This document shows positions 42,086 to 51,146 of a stretch of 64,000 bases of DNA, in pieces. Below the pieces are notes generated by a model that was given only the letters and a program-made list of their open reading frames with translations, was not told where the DNA came from and made no database searches. The stretch covers positions 207,166 to 271,165 of the forward strand of contig JAHIZO010000010.1 of NCBI GenBank assembly GCA_018814405.1. Direction: 5' to 3'. The translations under genes were made by a program, and so were the position numbers. Within the stretch, counting starts at the first letter, position 1, and each line of letters begins with the position of its first letter. Source of the DNA: Gammaproteobacteria bacterium (GTDB lineage Bacteria; Pseudomonadota; Gammaproteobacteria; Burkholderiales; Gallionellaceae).

Positions 42086-42381
42086 GCCGCGTTGCCTTCC
42101 GCATCGAACACCAGCAATGTTGTCTCGCCGTCGATGTCGGTGATCTCGGCACCGCTCAGTGTTCCGTTGTCGTGATAGCTGTAGCGGTGCGACATCTCTA
42201 CCTCACTGTAAGCATACTTGTCGAAACCGAGCAGCCGGTCGCCGTCGTAGTAGCCGCAGAAGTAGGTGTTGCGGTTCTGCACCTCATGCGGCTCCAACTC
42301 ATTGACCAGCTTGAACGGCATCTTGATGCCGGTGTAGGTAACGAAGTAGCGGGGCGTGCCCGGCTTGTCGTTGTCACACAT
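42082..42381 (-). CDS. DUF6156-like nif-linked protein
   Basis: A 99-residue beta-rich protein, with segments PRYFVTYTGIKMPFKLVNEL, RNTYFCGYYDGDRLLGFDKY and SHRYSYHDNGTLSGAEI. This pattern resembles short proteins of unknown function found next to nif11-type genes in proteobacterial nif clusters. It begins 2 bases after nif11 and overlaps the next gene (ATGA). The assignment to DUF6156 is from memory of the family and less certain than the gene itself. Confidence 0.75.
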   Translation of the reverse strand: MCDNDKPGTPRYFVTYTGIKMPFKLVNELEPHEVQNRNTYFCGYYDGDRLLGFDKYAYSEVEMSHRYSYHDNGTLSGAEITDIDGETTLLVFDAEGNAA

Positions 42382-42383
42382 GC

Positions 42384-42602
42384 TTAGGCTCGCAGCAGCG
42401 CCTTCGCCATGCGCTCGGAGAGTTGGTCTGCGGTGAATTGCGGCTCATTGGGCGGATACAGTTCGTCTTCGATGAAGTCGAAGCCGTTGGCTTGGGCCAG
42501 TGCCAGCAGCTCGCGCACTTTCAGACATGCTGCTAGTTGTTCTTTGAGGGTGGCGTCGCTGCGTGCCTTGTCGGAGAAATCTTTGATGTTCTTGATTGCC
42601 AT
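42384..42602 (-). CDS. Nif11-domain protein
   Basis: A 72-residue protein made up of a Nif11 domain: NIKDFSDKARSDATLKEQLAA and the hallmark LLALAQANGFDFIEDEL. In cyanobacteria and others this domain is found near nif genes and as the leader of ribosomal natural products. There is no Gly-Gly cleavage site with a Cys-rich core, and no modification enzyme is nearby, so a regulatory or chaperone-like role in nitrogen fixation is more likely than a precursor role. It is first in an operon behind a sigma-54 promoter. Confidence 0.88.
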   Translation of the reverse strand: MAIKNIKDFSDKARSDATLKEQLAACLKVRELLALAQANGFDFIEDELYPPNEPQFTADQLSERMAKALLRA

Positions 42603-42697
42603 GTTGGTCTCTTTTTTGGAGTAAACGAAACAACGGGCTGCACTGCATCCCGCTTTTGTCAGCCAAAACCGCTAAATCTTGACCTTATGCCATGAGC

Positions 42698-42713
42698 AGC
42701 AATAAACGTGCCT
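42698..42713 (-). promoter_or_regulatory. Sigma-54 promoter of the nif11 operon
   Basis: On the minus strand AGGCAC-GTTTA-TTGCT, nearly the same sequence as the putative nifL promoter (AGGCAT-GTTTA-TTGCT). It abuts the stop codon of the globin-coupled sensor gene, so a nested promoter. The leader would be about 84 bases. Confidence 0.8.
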
Positions 42714-44906
42714 TTACTTGGGGAGGTGGCAGAGACGTTCGAATTCGGCCAAAGGTACGGGTTTGCCGAATAGATAGCCCTGATAACGGTTACATCCGAA
42801 CTGGCGCAGAAAGGCGAGTTGGTCGTCGGTCTCCACACCTTCGGCGATGATCTCCAGGCCGAAGTTGTTGGCGATGTTGATGATGGTGCGCACCATGATG
42901 CTGTTGCTCTTGTTGGTGGTGATGTCACGTACGAACGATTGGTCGATCTTCAGCTGTTCCAGTGGCAGGCGGCTCAGATAGGCAAGCGAGGAATAGCCGG
43001 TGCCGAAATCGTCCATGGCGAAGCGGATGCCGATGGCACGCAGTTCCTGCATCTTGAGGATGGCGTCTTCCACGTCATCGAGGATGAAGCTCTCGGTGAG
43101 TTCAAGCTTCAGGCGAGACGGGCGGGTACCGTACGACTCCAGCGTGTCTTTCACTTCTTCCACGAACCATGTCTGGCTCAACTGGCGCGGACTGACGTTG
43201 ACCGACAATACGATATGGCGCATCTCTGCATCCATCTCCCAGCGTTTCAACATCACACACGCCTGTTCGATCACCCAGTCGCCGATGGGCAGGATCATGC
43301 CCATCTCTTCCGCCAGCGGGATGAACTGGGCCGGCGATACCATGCCGAGCCGCGGGTGGTTCCAGCGGATCAATGCTTCGGCACCTACGATGCGTCCGTT
43401 GTCGTCCACCTGCATCTGGTAGTACAGCTCAAGCTGGCCGAGTCGCACCGAGGCGCGCAGATCTGCTTCCAGTTCGGCCCTTTGTTCCATCTCCAGTTGC
43501 ATCTCGGGGTCGAAGAAGCACACGCGGTTTCGGCCGGTGGATTTCGCCTGATACATGGCGAGGTCGGCCTGCTTCAGCACCTCATCGATGCTGTTCTGGT
43601 GTCCGCGGAACAGACTCACCCCCATGCTGGGTGAGCTGTTGTGCTCGACGCTCTTTAGCTGGTAGGGCTGGCTTAACTCGGCGCGAATCTTTTCGGCGAT
43701 GGTCTCGGCCTGATTGGCCGCTTCCTTTTCGATGCCACTCAACGATTCCAGTGCCACCACGAATTCGTCGCCGCCCAAACGCGCCACGGTATCGCCTTCG
43801 CGCACATTGCGCGTGAGACGGGCGGCCACTTCCTGTAGCAGTTCGTCACCGACGTCGTGGCCCTGCGTGTCGTTCAATGTCTTGAAGTTGTCGAGGTCGA
43901 TGAACATCACCGCGCCGTGCTTGCCACTGCGCGCACTGATCGACATGCTCTGCAGCAGGCGTTCATGCAACAGGCGACGATTCGGCAGGGCAGTGAGTGT
44001 GTCGTAGAAGGCAAGACGGTGAATCTCTTCTTCTGACTGTTTGCGCAATGTGATGTCCTGCACCATGAACAGCACCACGTTCTCTTCACCCATGCGTGCC
44101 AGTGAGATGTCGGCCAGGAAGGTGGACAGTTTGTCGTTGATGTTGAGGCTGAAGCTGTAATCGTGATGAGGCGTCTGCGTCGCGAGCACTTGCGTGATCG
44201 CGCCATCCAGTTCGGGAACGCCAAGGAAAGTGCTGAGTGTGTGGTTGCGCCAGGACACATTTTCTTGCAGTTCGAACATTTCCAGCACCGCCCTGTTCAC
44301 CAGATTGATCTGGCCGGTGCCATCCAGCACGATGAAGCCGATCGGCATGTTGCTTACGATCTGTTCGGTATAGCTGCGCGCCAGCGTCAGCGCTTTGTGT
44401 TCGGCATGGAAGTAAGTGTCCAGCGCCAGCCCCATGTCGAAGAACACCACTTTCAGCAGGGCGTTGCTGGCACGTTGCCCGCGCTCCGCATCATCGCGAT
44501 AGTGTTCCGCTATATGCGGCAGTACCTCGCTCATGTATTTGCAGTAGGCACTCATGTACCACTTGGGTGTCAGCCCCACGCGTTGATGCACCACGCCCAC
44601 ATGCAGCCGGTTCCCCACATAAGCATGATCGTAGTTGCCCTGCGTCAATTGGTCGAAGTAAGCCATCTGGGCCTGCTTCAGTCTTTCCAATCGTGCCTGG
44701 TCACCTAACAGCGGTCGAATCTCGGGGAACTGCATCAAGTGCTCATAGAACACATCGATCAATTCGCCGCGCTTTCCTGCCAGTACGCCGTGCAGTTCTT
44801 TTAGCAGCGCCGCGTCTTCCGCATCAAAAGAGAGGAATGTTTTGCGCTGCAAGATATCCGCATCGTCGATGCCGATCTCGGTCAATAGGGATGAGGAGGG
44901 ATGCAT
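42714..44906 (-). CDS. Globin-coupled sensor with PAS, GGDEF and EAL domains
   Basis: A 730-residue soluble c-di-GMP enzyme. Residues 10-175 are a sensor globin, with the proximal-heme region HQRVGLTPKWYMSAY (His near 106). A PAS-like domain (about 180-295), a GGDEF domain with RLGGDEFVVAL and an EAL domain with GAEALIRW follow. Both catalytic motifs look intact. Oxygen binding to the heme would tune c-di-GMP levels, a fitting signal beside nifLA. The nif11 promoter overlaps its 3' end. Confidence 0.95.
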   Translation of the reverse strand: MHPSSSLLTEIGIDDADILQRKTFLSFDAEDAALLKELHGVLAGKRGELIDVFYEHLMQFPEIRPLLGDQARLERLKQAQMAYFDQLTQGNYDHAYVGNRLHVGVVHQRVGLTPKWYMSAYCKYMSEVLPHIAEHYRDDAERGQRASNALLKVVFFDMGLALDTYFHAEHKALTLARSYTEQIVSNMPIGFIVLDGTGQINLVNRAVLEMFELQENVSWRNHTLSTFLGVPELDGAITQVLATQTPHHDYSFSLNINDKLSTFLADISLARMGEENVVLFMVQDITLRKQSEEEIHRLAFYDTLTALPNRRLLHERLLQSMSISARSGKHGAVMFIDLDNFKTLNDTQGHDVGDELLQEVAARLTRNVREGDTVARLGGDEFVVALESLSGIEKEAANQAETIAEKIRAELSQPYQLKSVEHNSSPSMGVSLFRGHQNSIDEVLKQADLAMYQAKSTGRNRVCFFDPEMQLEMEQRAELEADLRASVRLGQLELYYQMQVDDNGRIVGAEALIRWNHPRLGMVSPAQFIPLAEEMGMILPIGDWVIEQACVMLKRWEMDAEMRHIVLSVNVSPRQLSQTWFVEEVKDTLESYGTRPSRLKLELTESFILDDVEDAILKMQELRAIGIRFAMDDFGTGYSSLAYLSRLPLEQLKIDQSFVRDITTNKSNSIMVRTIINIANNFGLEIIAEGVETDDQLAFLRQFGCNRYQGYLFGKPVPLAEFERLCHLPK

Positions 44907-44923
44907 GGGCGCTAGAACCTTGT

Positions 44924-45043
44924 GTCCACGAAAGTCACGAACGAAGACACGGTCCGCAATGCGTGGCGGGAGGCTTCTTCAGCTATGTGCCGCGCTGGTG
45001 ATCGCGCCATTTTCATTTCGTGTCTTTCGTGCTTTTCGTGGAC
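44924..45043. repeat. Dispersed inverted repeat, copy C1
   Basis: Arms GTCCACGAAAGTCACGAA and TTCGTGCTTTTCGTGGAC at the two ends enclose about 85 bases. The same type recurs at 52849-52965. It lies between the nifA stop and the globin-coupled sensor start, and may form a hairpin at the end of the nifA message. Confidence 0.78.
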
Positions 45044-45049
45044 AGTTTG

Positions 45050-46585
45050 TTAGATCTGTTTCACTTTAATGTTCAGTGTCTGGATGCGATAGGCGATCTG
45101 GCGCGGCGTCATGTCAAGCAGGCGCGCTGCCTTGGCCTGTACCCAGCCGGCCTGCTCCAGCGCGGCGATGACGCGCTCGCGTTCATCCAGATGCGGATCG
45201 TCCAGATCGACGTTCTGTACCGGGCCGCGGCTGGCCGAGATCTTCTCGTCGATGCCGGTGAGCAGGATCGCGTCGCGGTCTATGGTGTCGCCCTCGGTCA
45301 TCACCGATGCACGCTCCAGACAGTTCTCCAATTCACGCACGTTGCCCGGCCAGTCGTGATGCATCAGCACGCGCATCGCTGCTTCGGTCAGCCCCAGTGT
45401 GCGGCCTTGCTGGTTGCTGACCTTCTCCACCAGGAAGCGCGCGATGTCTGGGATGTCTTCCATGCGCTCGCGCAGAGGCGGCAGGGTGAGCGGCATCACG
45501 TTCAGGCGGTAATACAAGTCTTCACGGAAGCGTCCGCGCTCCACTTCATTTTCCAGATCACGGTGCGTCGCTGCCACCACGCGCACGTCGACCTTGATGG
45601 TCTTGGTGCCGCCCACGCGTTCCAGCTCACCTTCCTGTAACACGCGCAGCAACTTGGCTTGGAACGATGCGGATATCTCGCCGATCTCGTCGAGGAACAC
45701 GGTGCCGCCTTCGGCTTGTTCGAAGCGTCCTTTGCGTTGCGCCACCGCACCGGTGAACGCGCCTTTCTCGTGGCCGAACAATTCGCTCTCCAGCAAAGTC
45801 TCCGGCAGCGCCGCACAGTTCAATTTCACAAAGCTGCCGCGTGCGCGCGGCGAGTTGTAGTGGATGGCATTGGCGATCAATTCTTTACCGGTACCCGTCT
45901 CGCCGCGGATCAGTACGGTGGTGTTCCACTTCGCCACCAGTCGCACTTGTTCGAAGATGCGGCGCATCGCCTGCGTGTGGCCGATGATGTTGTCGAAGCC
46001 GTATTGCGCACGCACGGTGCGGCGCAGACCGTCACGCTCTTCCGCCAGTTCCTGTTTCTCCTGCGCGACTTCCTGCGACAGGCGCACGCTCTGGCCGATC
46101 AGGTTGGACACCATCTCGAGGAAGTGGCGATATTCATCCAGCTTATGTGCCATGCCCGCTGCCGGTTGTGCGGCAAGCACGCCGACCACTTTCCTGCCGA
46201 TGCGGATCGGCACACCGACGAACGCACCTTGCGGGTTGTAGATGCCCATGCGTGACAGGAAGCGCGGCTCGTCCATGATGCAATCGACCATGATGCTGTT
46301 GCCGGTCTTGAGGATAGTGCCCACCACGCCTTCGCCCGGCAAATAGCTGACTTCCTCGGTCACGGTGTCGGATACGCCATACACCAGTGACACTTGCAGT
46401 TCGCCGGTGGCGGCGTCGATCAGGCTGACCATGCCGCGATCCAGCCCCACACCTTCATGTAGTGCGTTCAACACACCGTCCAGCGTCTGCTTGAAGTTGA
46501 GCGAATGCGACAGCACACGGCTCACCTGATACAGCGTCTCCAGTTCTGCGCGCAGCAGATCGAGTTCGTTGCGGGAATCAGACAT
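45050..46585 (-). CDS. nifA: NifA, sigma-54 activator of nif genes
   Basis: Activates nif promoters with RNA polymerase/sigma-54 by binding TGT-N10-ACA sites. The 511-residue protein has an N-terminal GAF domain (about 10-170), an AAA+ domain with Walker A GETGTGKE (about 229-236), the sigma-54 contact GAFTGA, and a C-terminal Fis-type helix-turn-helix (AAARLLDMTPRQIAYRIQTL-like end). The linker between the AAA+ and DNA-binding domains lacks a Cys-x4-Cys motif, in agreement with control by NifL. It overlaps the nifL end by 8 bases. Confidence 0.96.
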   Translation of the reverse strand: MSDSRNELDLLRAELETLYQVSRVLSHSLNFKQTLDGVLNALHEGVGLDRGMVSLIDAATGELQVSLVYGVSDTVTEEVSYLPGEGVVGTILKTGNSIMVDCIMDEPRFLSRMGIYNPQGAFVGVPIRIGRKVVGVLAAQPAAGMAHKLDEYRHFLEMVSNLIGQSVRLSQEVAQEKQELAEERDGLRRTVRAQYGFDNIIGHTQAMRRIFEQVRLVAKWNTTVLIRGETGTGKELIANAIHYNSPRARGSFVKLNCAALPETLLESELFGHEKGAFTGAVAQRKGRFEQAEGGTVFLDEIGEISASFQAKLLRVLQEGELERVGGTKTIKVDVRVVAATHRDLENEVERGRFREDLYYRLNVMPLTLPPLRERMEDIPDIARFLVEKVSNQQGRTLGLTEAAMRVLMHHDWPGNVRELENCLERASVMTEGDTIDRDAILLTGIDEKISASRGPVQNVDLDDPHLDERERVIAALEQAGWVQAKAARLLDMTPRQIAYRIQTLNIKVKQI

Positions 46586-48122
46586 GGCTGCCTCCCTTCG
46601 TAAATGGCAGTTGCACGCGCATGCGGCAACCGCTGTGATAGTCGGGATCGATGTCCAGTGTGCCGCCGTGACGACTGATGACTTCTTGTGCCATGGCTAA
46701 TCCGAGTCCGAGGTGCTGTTTGCCAGCCCCTTTGGTTGTAAAGAAAGGTTGGAATACGGTGTAGCGCAGATCGTCTGGCACACCGGGACCGGTATCTTCC
46801 ACGGTCACGTCCAGATGGTCGTTATGCACGCTACAGCCGATGCGCAGTTCGCGGGAACCGCCGCGACGTTCGTTCATCGCCTCGATAGCATTCACCACCA
46901 GATGTTTGAACAGATTGGTCAGTTGCGCGGGATGTGCGGCCAGCGTGGCGGACTGCGCGGCAGGTGACCATTCCACCACGATGCCCGCGCTGAGCAGCTT
47001 GGCGGTGGCGAGTTTCAATACATCCACCAGCACATCGTTGATGTCGATCAGTTGCATCGTCTCGTCGTCATGCTCGGGGATACAGGCGCGCAAGGTCTCC
47101 AGTGCTTCGCGGCTCTTGTTGATCGCCTCATCCAGCGCGCTGGATGAGATATCGCCAGAACCGTTGGGCGCGCCTTGACTGGATAAACGACGCTCCAGCA
47201 TGGAGGTGGCGGCACTCAACATATTGAGCGGGCCTTCCAATTGGAACACCGCACCGGCCAATGTTTCGCGCAGTCCCTGGATGCGTTCCTGTTCTGCCAA
47301 TAGTGCGCGCAGGCTGTTGATGCGCAGGTCTTCCTGCTGGCGTTTCAGTTCGCTGATGTCCTGAATGGTGAGCAGCAGATAGTGGCGACGCGTGGGTTCG
47401 TAGAAGGCGTCGGCACCGACGTCCTGCTCTTCGAACCAGGACACCGCGCAGGAGAACCAGCGCGTGGCCTTTTGGGGTGTCTCGAGTTGCACTTCGCGTG
47501 CGGTGATGTTCTTGTGCTTTTGCCAGGCGCTGGAGAAAGCGTCGCCCATCTGCGCGCGCAGGGCGGCGAGCAGACGCGCGGCGGGCTCTTTGCCCAAGTC
47601 GCCGATCAGTTTTTTGTATTCCTGATTGTCGAGCAGCACCTGCTCGGACTCGTCGAGCAGCACGATGGCGACCTGCGCCGCGTCCACCACCGACTCGATC
47701 AATGTCTTCTGATTCTGTACCTGGCGTTCCAAGCGGTGCACCTCGGTCACATCGCGTTGCATGCCGAGAAAGTGCGTGGTCTCGCCCTGTTCGTTCACCA
47801 CCGGCGTGATGGTCACGTCGGCCAGATAACGGCTACCGTCCTTGCGCTTGTTGACCAGCAGGCCGTTCCATGGACGCTGGCGTTGTATCTGTGCCCACAG
47901 TGTCTCGTACACCAGCTTGGGGGTGACGCGGTAAGACAGGATGGATTCGTTGTGACCGACGATCTCGTCCTGTCCGTAGCCGGTGATGCGCGAGAACGCA
48001 GTGTTGGCATACAGGATGTTGGCGCGTGCATCGGTGATCGAGATCGCCAATGCGGCCTGCGCGACGGCCTGTCGGAACAGGTGGGTCGGCAGGCTTTCTG
48101 GAGGCTGAGTAGGGTCGGACAT
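46578..48122 (-). CDS. nifL: NifL, redox/nitrogen-responsive anti-activator of NifA
   Basis: Flavoprotein that inhibits NifA under oxygen or fixed nitrogen. The 514-residue protein has a first PAS domain (about 22-140; the GHNESILSY region binds FAD in homologues), a second PAS (about 145-260), a helical H-like region (about 285-320, FQLEGPLNMLSAA) and a GHKL-type ATP-binding domain with NAIEAM, DTGPGVP and GLGLAMAQEV. The phosphoacceptor histidine of true kinases is absent from the H-like helix. The nifL-nifA order and overlap are normal. Confidence 0.95.
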   Translation of the reverse strand: MSDPTQPPESLPTHLFRQAVAQAALAISITDARANILYANTAFSRITGYGQDEIVGHNESILSYRVTPKLVYETLWAQIQRQRPWNGLLVNKRKDGSRYLADVTITPVVNEQGETTHFLGMQRDVTEVHRLERQVQNQKTLIESVVDAAQVAIVLLDESEQVLLDNQEYKKLIGDLGKEPAARLLAALRAQMGDAFSSAWQKHKNITAREVQLETPQKATRWFSCAVSWFEEQDVGADAFYEPTRRHYLLLTIQDISELKRQQEDLRINSLRALLAEQERIQGLRETLAGAVFQLEGPLNMLSAATSMLERRLSSQGAPNGSGDISSSALDEAINKSREALETLRACIPEHDDETMQLIDINDVLVDVLKLATAKLLSAGIVVEWSPAAQSATLAAHPAQLTNLFKHLVVNAIEAMNERRGGSRELRIGCSVHNDHLDVTVEDTGPGVPDDLRYTVFQPFFTTKGAGKQHLGLGLAMAQEVISRHGGTLDIDPDYHSGCRMRVQLPFTKGGSHV

Positions 48123-48153
48123 GAGGACTCCAATTTAAAGACACCCCTCAATC

Positions 48154-48169
48154 AGCAATAAACATGCCT
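48154..48169 (-). promoter_or_regulatory. Putative sigma-54 promoter of nifLA
   Basis: On the minus strand AGGCAT-GTTTA-TTGCT has GG and GC doublets at the proper distance. It would start transcription near 48143, 21 bases from the nifL ATG. One base differs from the nif11 promoter within the element. NifA autoactivation or NtrC control would follow. Confidence 0.6.
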
Positions 48170-48213
48170 ATAAATTTTCGTTTTGCACTCAACGCCGCAG
48201 GCATGGGGCGAAT

Positions 48214-48229
48214 TGTTGTGTTTGCTACA
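48214..48229. promoter_or_regulatory. NifA upstream activator sequence between nifL and rnfA
   Basis: An exact TGT-N10-ACA match. It lies about 107 bases from the rnfA -24 element and about 46 from the putative nifL one. Confidence 0.75.
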
Positions 48230-48335
48230 TCGGTGCCTGGGCGAACCCGACAACGACAAGGGTTTTTTGCACCGCGCTGGTGCGGAGTTCTTCCAAATGC
48301 CTGATTCCGTGCACACCCTTTCGGTGCGCAGCAGT

Positions 48336-48351
48336 TGGCACGGGCCTTGCA
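48336..48351 (+). promoter_or_regulatory. Sigma-54 promoter of the rnf operon
   Basis: TGGCAC-GGGCC-TTGCA is a consensus -24/-12 element. Transcription would start near 48363, about 15 bases before the rnfA ATG. Confidence 0.88.
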
Positions 48352-48377
48352 GAGTAGGGCACAGGAGAACGAACGCG

Positions 48378-48959
48378 ATGTCAGAGATATTTCTACTGTT
48401 GTTAGGCACGGCGCTGGTGAACAACGTGGTGCTGGTGAAGTTCCTGGGACTGTGCCCATTCATGGGTGTGTCCCGGAAGATGGATGGCGCGCTCGGCATG
48501 GGCATGGCCACCACCTTCGTGCTCACCTTCGCCACCGCCGCCAGCTGGATGCTGGAGCACTGGCTGCTGCAGCCGCTGGGTATCCAGTATCTGCGCATCC
48601 TCGCATTCATATTAGTGATCGCCGCCACGGTGCAGTTCACCGAGATGGCGATCCGCAAACTCAGCCCGGCTTTGTATCAAGTGCTCGGCATCTATCTGCC
48701 GCTGATCACCACCAACTGCGCGGTGCTCGGTGTGGCACTGCTCAATGTGCAGGAGAAGAACGGTTTTATGCACAGTCTTCTATATGGCTTCGGTTCTGCA
48801 CTCGGCTTTACATTGGTGATGCTGCTGTTCACCGGACTGCGCGTCCGCCTGTCGCTGGCGCAAGTGCCCGCCGCGTTCGCGGGTGCGCCCATCGGTTTCG
48901 TCGTCGCCGGATTGTTGTCGCTGGCGTTCATGGGTTTTGCCGGTTTGGCTTCTCATTGA
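48378..48959 (+). CDS. rnfA: Rnf complex membrane subunit RnfA
   Basis: Six-helix inner-membrane subunit of the Rnf ferredoxin:NAD+ oxidoreductase, which here uses ion-motive force to make low-potential electrons for nitrogenase. The 193-residue protein starts with [22 protein letters not shown] (family signature) and has the conserved CP and TNCA cysteine motifs. The ATG at 48378 follows an AGGAGA site; longer in-frame sequence is promoter. Confidence 0.96.
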   Translation: MSEIFLLLLGTALVNNVVLVKFLGLCPFMGVSRKMDGALGMGMATTFVLTFATAASWMLEHWLLQPLGIQYLRILAFILVIAATVQFTEMAIRKLSPALYQVLGIYLPLITTNCAVLGVALLNVQEKNGFMHSLLYGFGSALGFTLVMLLFTGLRVRLSLAQVPAAFAGAPIGFVVAGLLSLAFMGFAGLASH

Positions 48960-48969
48960 GGAAAGTGAA

Positions 48970-49506
48970 ATGCTTGTAGCCGCCATCGTAAGTCTGACTG
49001 TCCTCGGCACCGTGCTCGGTCTGCTGCTCGGGCTGGCCGCGCGTTATCTGCGCGTGGAGGGGAACCCCATCATCGCTGAGATCGAGCAGATGTTGCCCGG
49101 CTCGCAATGCGGCCAATGCGGTTATCCCGGTTGTACCGGCGCAGCGCAGGCTTTGGCTGATGGCAGCGCGCCGGTCAACTTGTGTCCGCCGGGTGGTGTG
49201 GCGCTGGTGCAGGCGCTGGCGGACAAGCTGGGCGTGGAGGCCGATCTGTCCGGCGTGGAAGACAAAGGCCCGCAGGTGGCTGAAGTGAAGGAAGAGATCT
49301 GCATCGGCTGCACGCGCTGCTTCAAGGTGTGCCCCACCGACGCCATCATGGGCGCGGCACAACAGATACACGTGGTGTTCCGCGAAGCGTGCACGGCATG
49401 CAGTAAATGTGTGGACGTCTGCCCGACCGAGGCGTTGTCGTTGCAAGACGTGCCGGTCACTTTGCAGTCCTGGTATTGGAACAAACCGAAAGAGGCGACA
49501 GCATGA
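48970..49506 (+). CDS. rnfB: Rnf complex Fe-S subunit RnfB
   Basis: Electron-entry subunit. The 178-residue protein has an N-terminal membrane anchor (LVAAIVSLTVLGTVLGLLLGL in part), a Fe-S domain with CGQCGYPGC and C further on, and two [4Fe-4S] ferredoxin motifs (CIGCTRCFKVCP, CTACSKCVDVCP). It is 10 bases from rnfA and overlaps rnfC (ATGA). Confidence 0.96.
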   Translation: MLVAAIVSLTVLGTVLGLLLGLAARYLRVEGNPIIAEIEQMLPGSQCGQCGYPGCTGAAQALADGSAPVNLCPPGGVALVQALADKLGVEADLSGVEDKGPQVAEVKEEICIGCTRCFKVCPTDAIMGAAQQIHVVFREACTACSKCVDVCPTEALSLQDVPVTLQSWYWNKPKEATA

Positions 49507-50987
49507 AGCTGTTCGATAGATTCTTCTCCGGCATGCGCGGCGGTGTGCACCCCGAAGGTCGTAAAGACCTGTCGGCAGCGCGCGGCATCCGCGTGCCTCC
49601 GTTGCCGAAAAAACTGTTCGTGCCTTTGCAGCAGCACATCGGCGCACCGGCATCGCCCATTGTCTGCGTGGGCGAGCGCGTGCTGAAAGGACAGCTCATC
49701 GCTGTTGCGCAGGGCAATGTCTCCGCGCCGGTGCATGCGCCGACCTCGGGCATCATCATTGCGCTGGGCGACCATGTCGCGCCGCATCCATCCGGTCTGC
49801 CGGTGCCGACTTTTACGCTGGCGTGCGACGGGCTGGAGGAATGGGCTGCACTGCAAGCATGCGACGATCCGTTCGCACTGTCCGCTGAAGACATCGCCGC
49901 ACGCGTCGCGGCGGCGGGCATCGTCGGTCTCGGCGGTGCGACCTTTCCTTCTGCATTGAAACTCAACCTCAGTCGTGGTGTGCAGACGCTGATCATCAAC
50001 GGCGGCGAATGCGAACCCTATCTCACATGTGACGACCGCATCATGCGCGAGCGCGCCACGGCCATCGTCGAAGGTATCAGCCTGATCGCACAGGCCGTCG
50101 CTGCCAAAGAAGTGATCGTCGGTATTGAAGACAACAAGCAGGAAGCCATCGAAGCCATGCGCGGTGCGGCACGTGCGTCATCCATGAAAGTGGTCGCCAT
50201 GCCCAGCATGTATCCCATGGGTTCGGAGAAACAGATCATCCAAGTGCTGACCGGACAAGAGATCCCCGCCGGTGGACGGCCTGCCGACATCGGTGTGCTG
50301 GTGCACAACGTCGCCACCGCCTTCGCCGTGCATCAGGCGATACGTTTCGGTCGACCGCTCATCTCGCGCATCGTCACGGTCAGCGGTGGGGCCATCAAAT
50401 CACCGTGCAACGTGGAGGTGCTGGTCGGTACGCCGGTGCAGGAACTGATCGACTTCGCGAGTGGCTATTCGCAAGCAGCGGCACGCATGGTGCTGGGTGG
50501 CCCGATGATGGGCCAGCACATCAGCAACACCGGCATCCCGGTAGTGAAGGGCAGCAGTGGCATCCTCGCGCTGACTGCAGACGAGATCGGGCACGATGCA
50601 GCATCGCCCTGCATCCGTTGCTCCACCTGTGTGCGTGCCTGTCCGGTCGGTCTGTTGCCGCTGGAGATGGCGGCGCACATCCGCGGTTCTGATCTTGCCG
50701 GTGCGGTCGATCTCGGCCTCAAGGATTGCATCGCCTGCGGCTCCTGTTCCTATGTCTGTCCGGCACATATCCCGCTGGTGCATTACTTCAACTATGCCAA
50801 GGGCGATCTCGCCGCGCAGGAGCGCAGCAAGTTGAAACAAGAAGCCACTAAGAAATTGGCAGAAGCGCGCGGCGAACGTATCGCGCGCATCGAACGTGAA
50901 CGCGCCGAGATGATGGCGAAACGCAAAGCGGCGCGCGCGGCGAAGGAAGCGGCTGCGAAGGCGGCGGCGGAAGCGGAGGCAGTATGA
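49503..50987 (+). CDS. rnfC: Rnf complex NADH-binding subunit RnfC
   Basis: FMN/NADH-binding peripheral subunit. The 494-residue protein has the GIVGLGGATFPSALKL motif (flavin/NAD site), the NGGECEPYLTCDDR motif and two ferredoxin-like motifs (CIRCSTCVRACPVGLLP, CIACGSCSYVCPAHIPL). The C-terminal tail is rich in Lys, Ala and Glu, probably a coiled coil. A palindromic repeat lies between its stop and rnfD. Confidence 0.96.
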   Translation: MKLFDRFFSGMRGGVHPEGRKDLSAARGIRVPPLPKKLFVPLQQHIGAPASPIVCVGERVLKGQLIAVAQGNVSAPVHAPTSGIIIALGDHVAPHPSGLPVPTFTLACDGLEEWAALQACDDPFALSAEDIAARVAAAGIVGLGGATFPSALKLNLSRGVQTLIINGGECEPYLTCDDRIMRERATAIVEGISLIAQAVAAKEVIVGIEDNKQEAIEAMRGAARASSMKVVAMPSMYPMGSEKQIIQVLTGQEIPAGGRPADIGVLVHNVATAFAVHQAIRFGRPLISRIVTVSGGAIKSPCNVEVLVGTPVQELIDFASGYSQAAARMVLGGPMMGQHISNTGIPVVKGSSGILALTADEIGHDAASPCIRCSTCVRACPVGLLPLEMAAHIRGSDLAGAVDLGLKDCIACGSCSYVCPAHIPLVHYFNYAKGDLAAQERSKLKQEATKKLAEARGERIARIERERAEMMAKRKAARAAKEAAAKAAAEAEAV

Positions 50988-51007
50988 AAGTGCTCGAATC
51001 TTTGAAC

Positions 51008-51129
51008 CGTCATTCCCGCGAACGCGGGAATCCAGATGAAACATATATTCCGCGTAGCGGACAAAACCTGTCGTCCTGCTCCGCAGGGAATGATTCGTTC
51101 GACTGGATTCCCGCGTTCGCGGGAATGAG
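51008..51129. repeat. Palindromic dispersed repeat, copy A4
   Basis: The CGTCATTCCCGCGAACGCGG and GGATTCCCGCGTTCGCGGGA arms frame about 70 bases, with inner GCGTAGC-type pairs. It sits between rnfC and rnfD, where other rnf operons have almost no gap. Confidence 0.85.
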
Positions 51130-51146
51130 GATGTGAGGCAGCGCAG

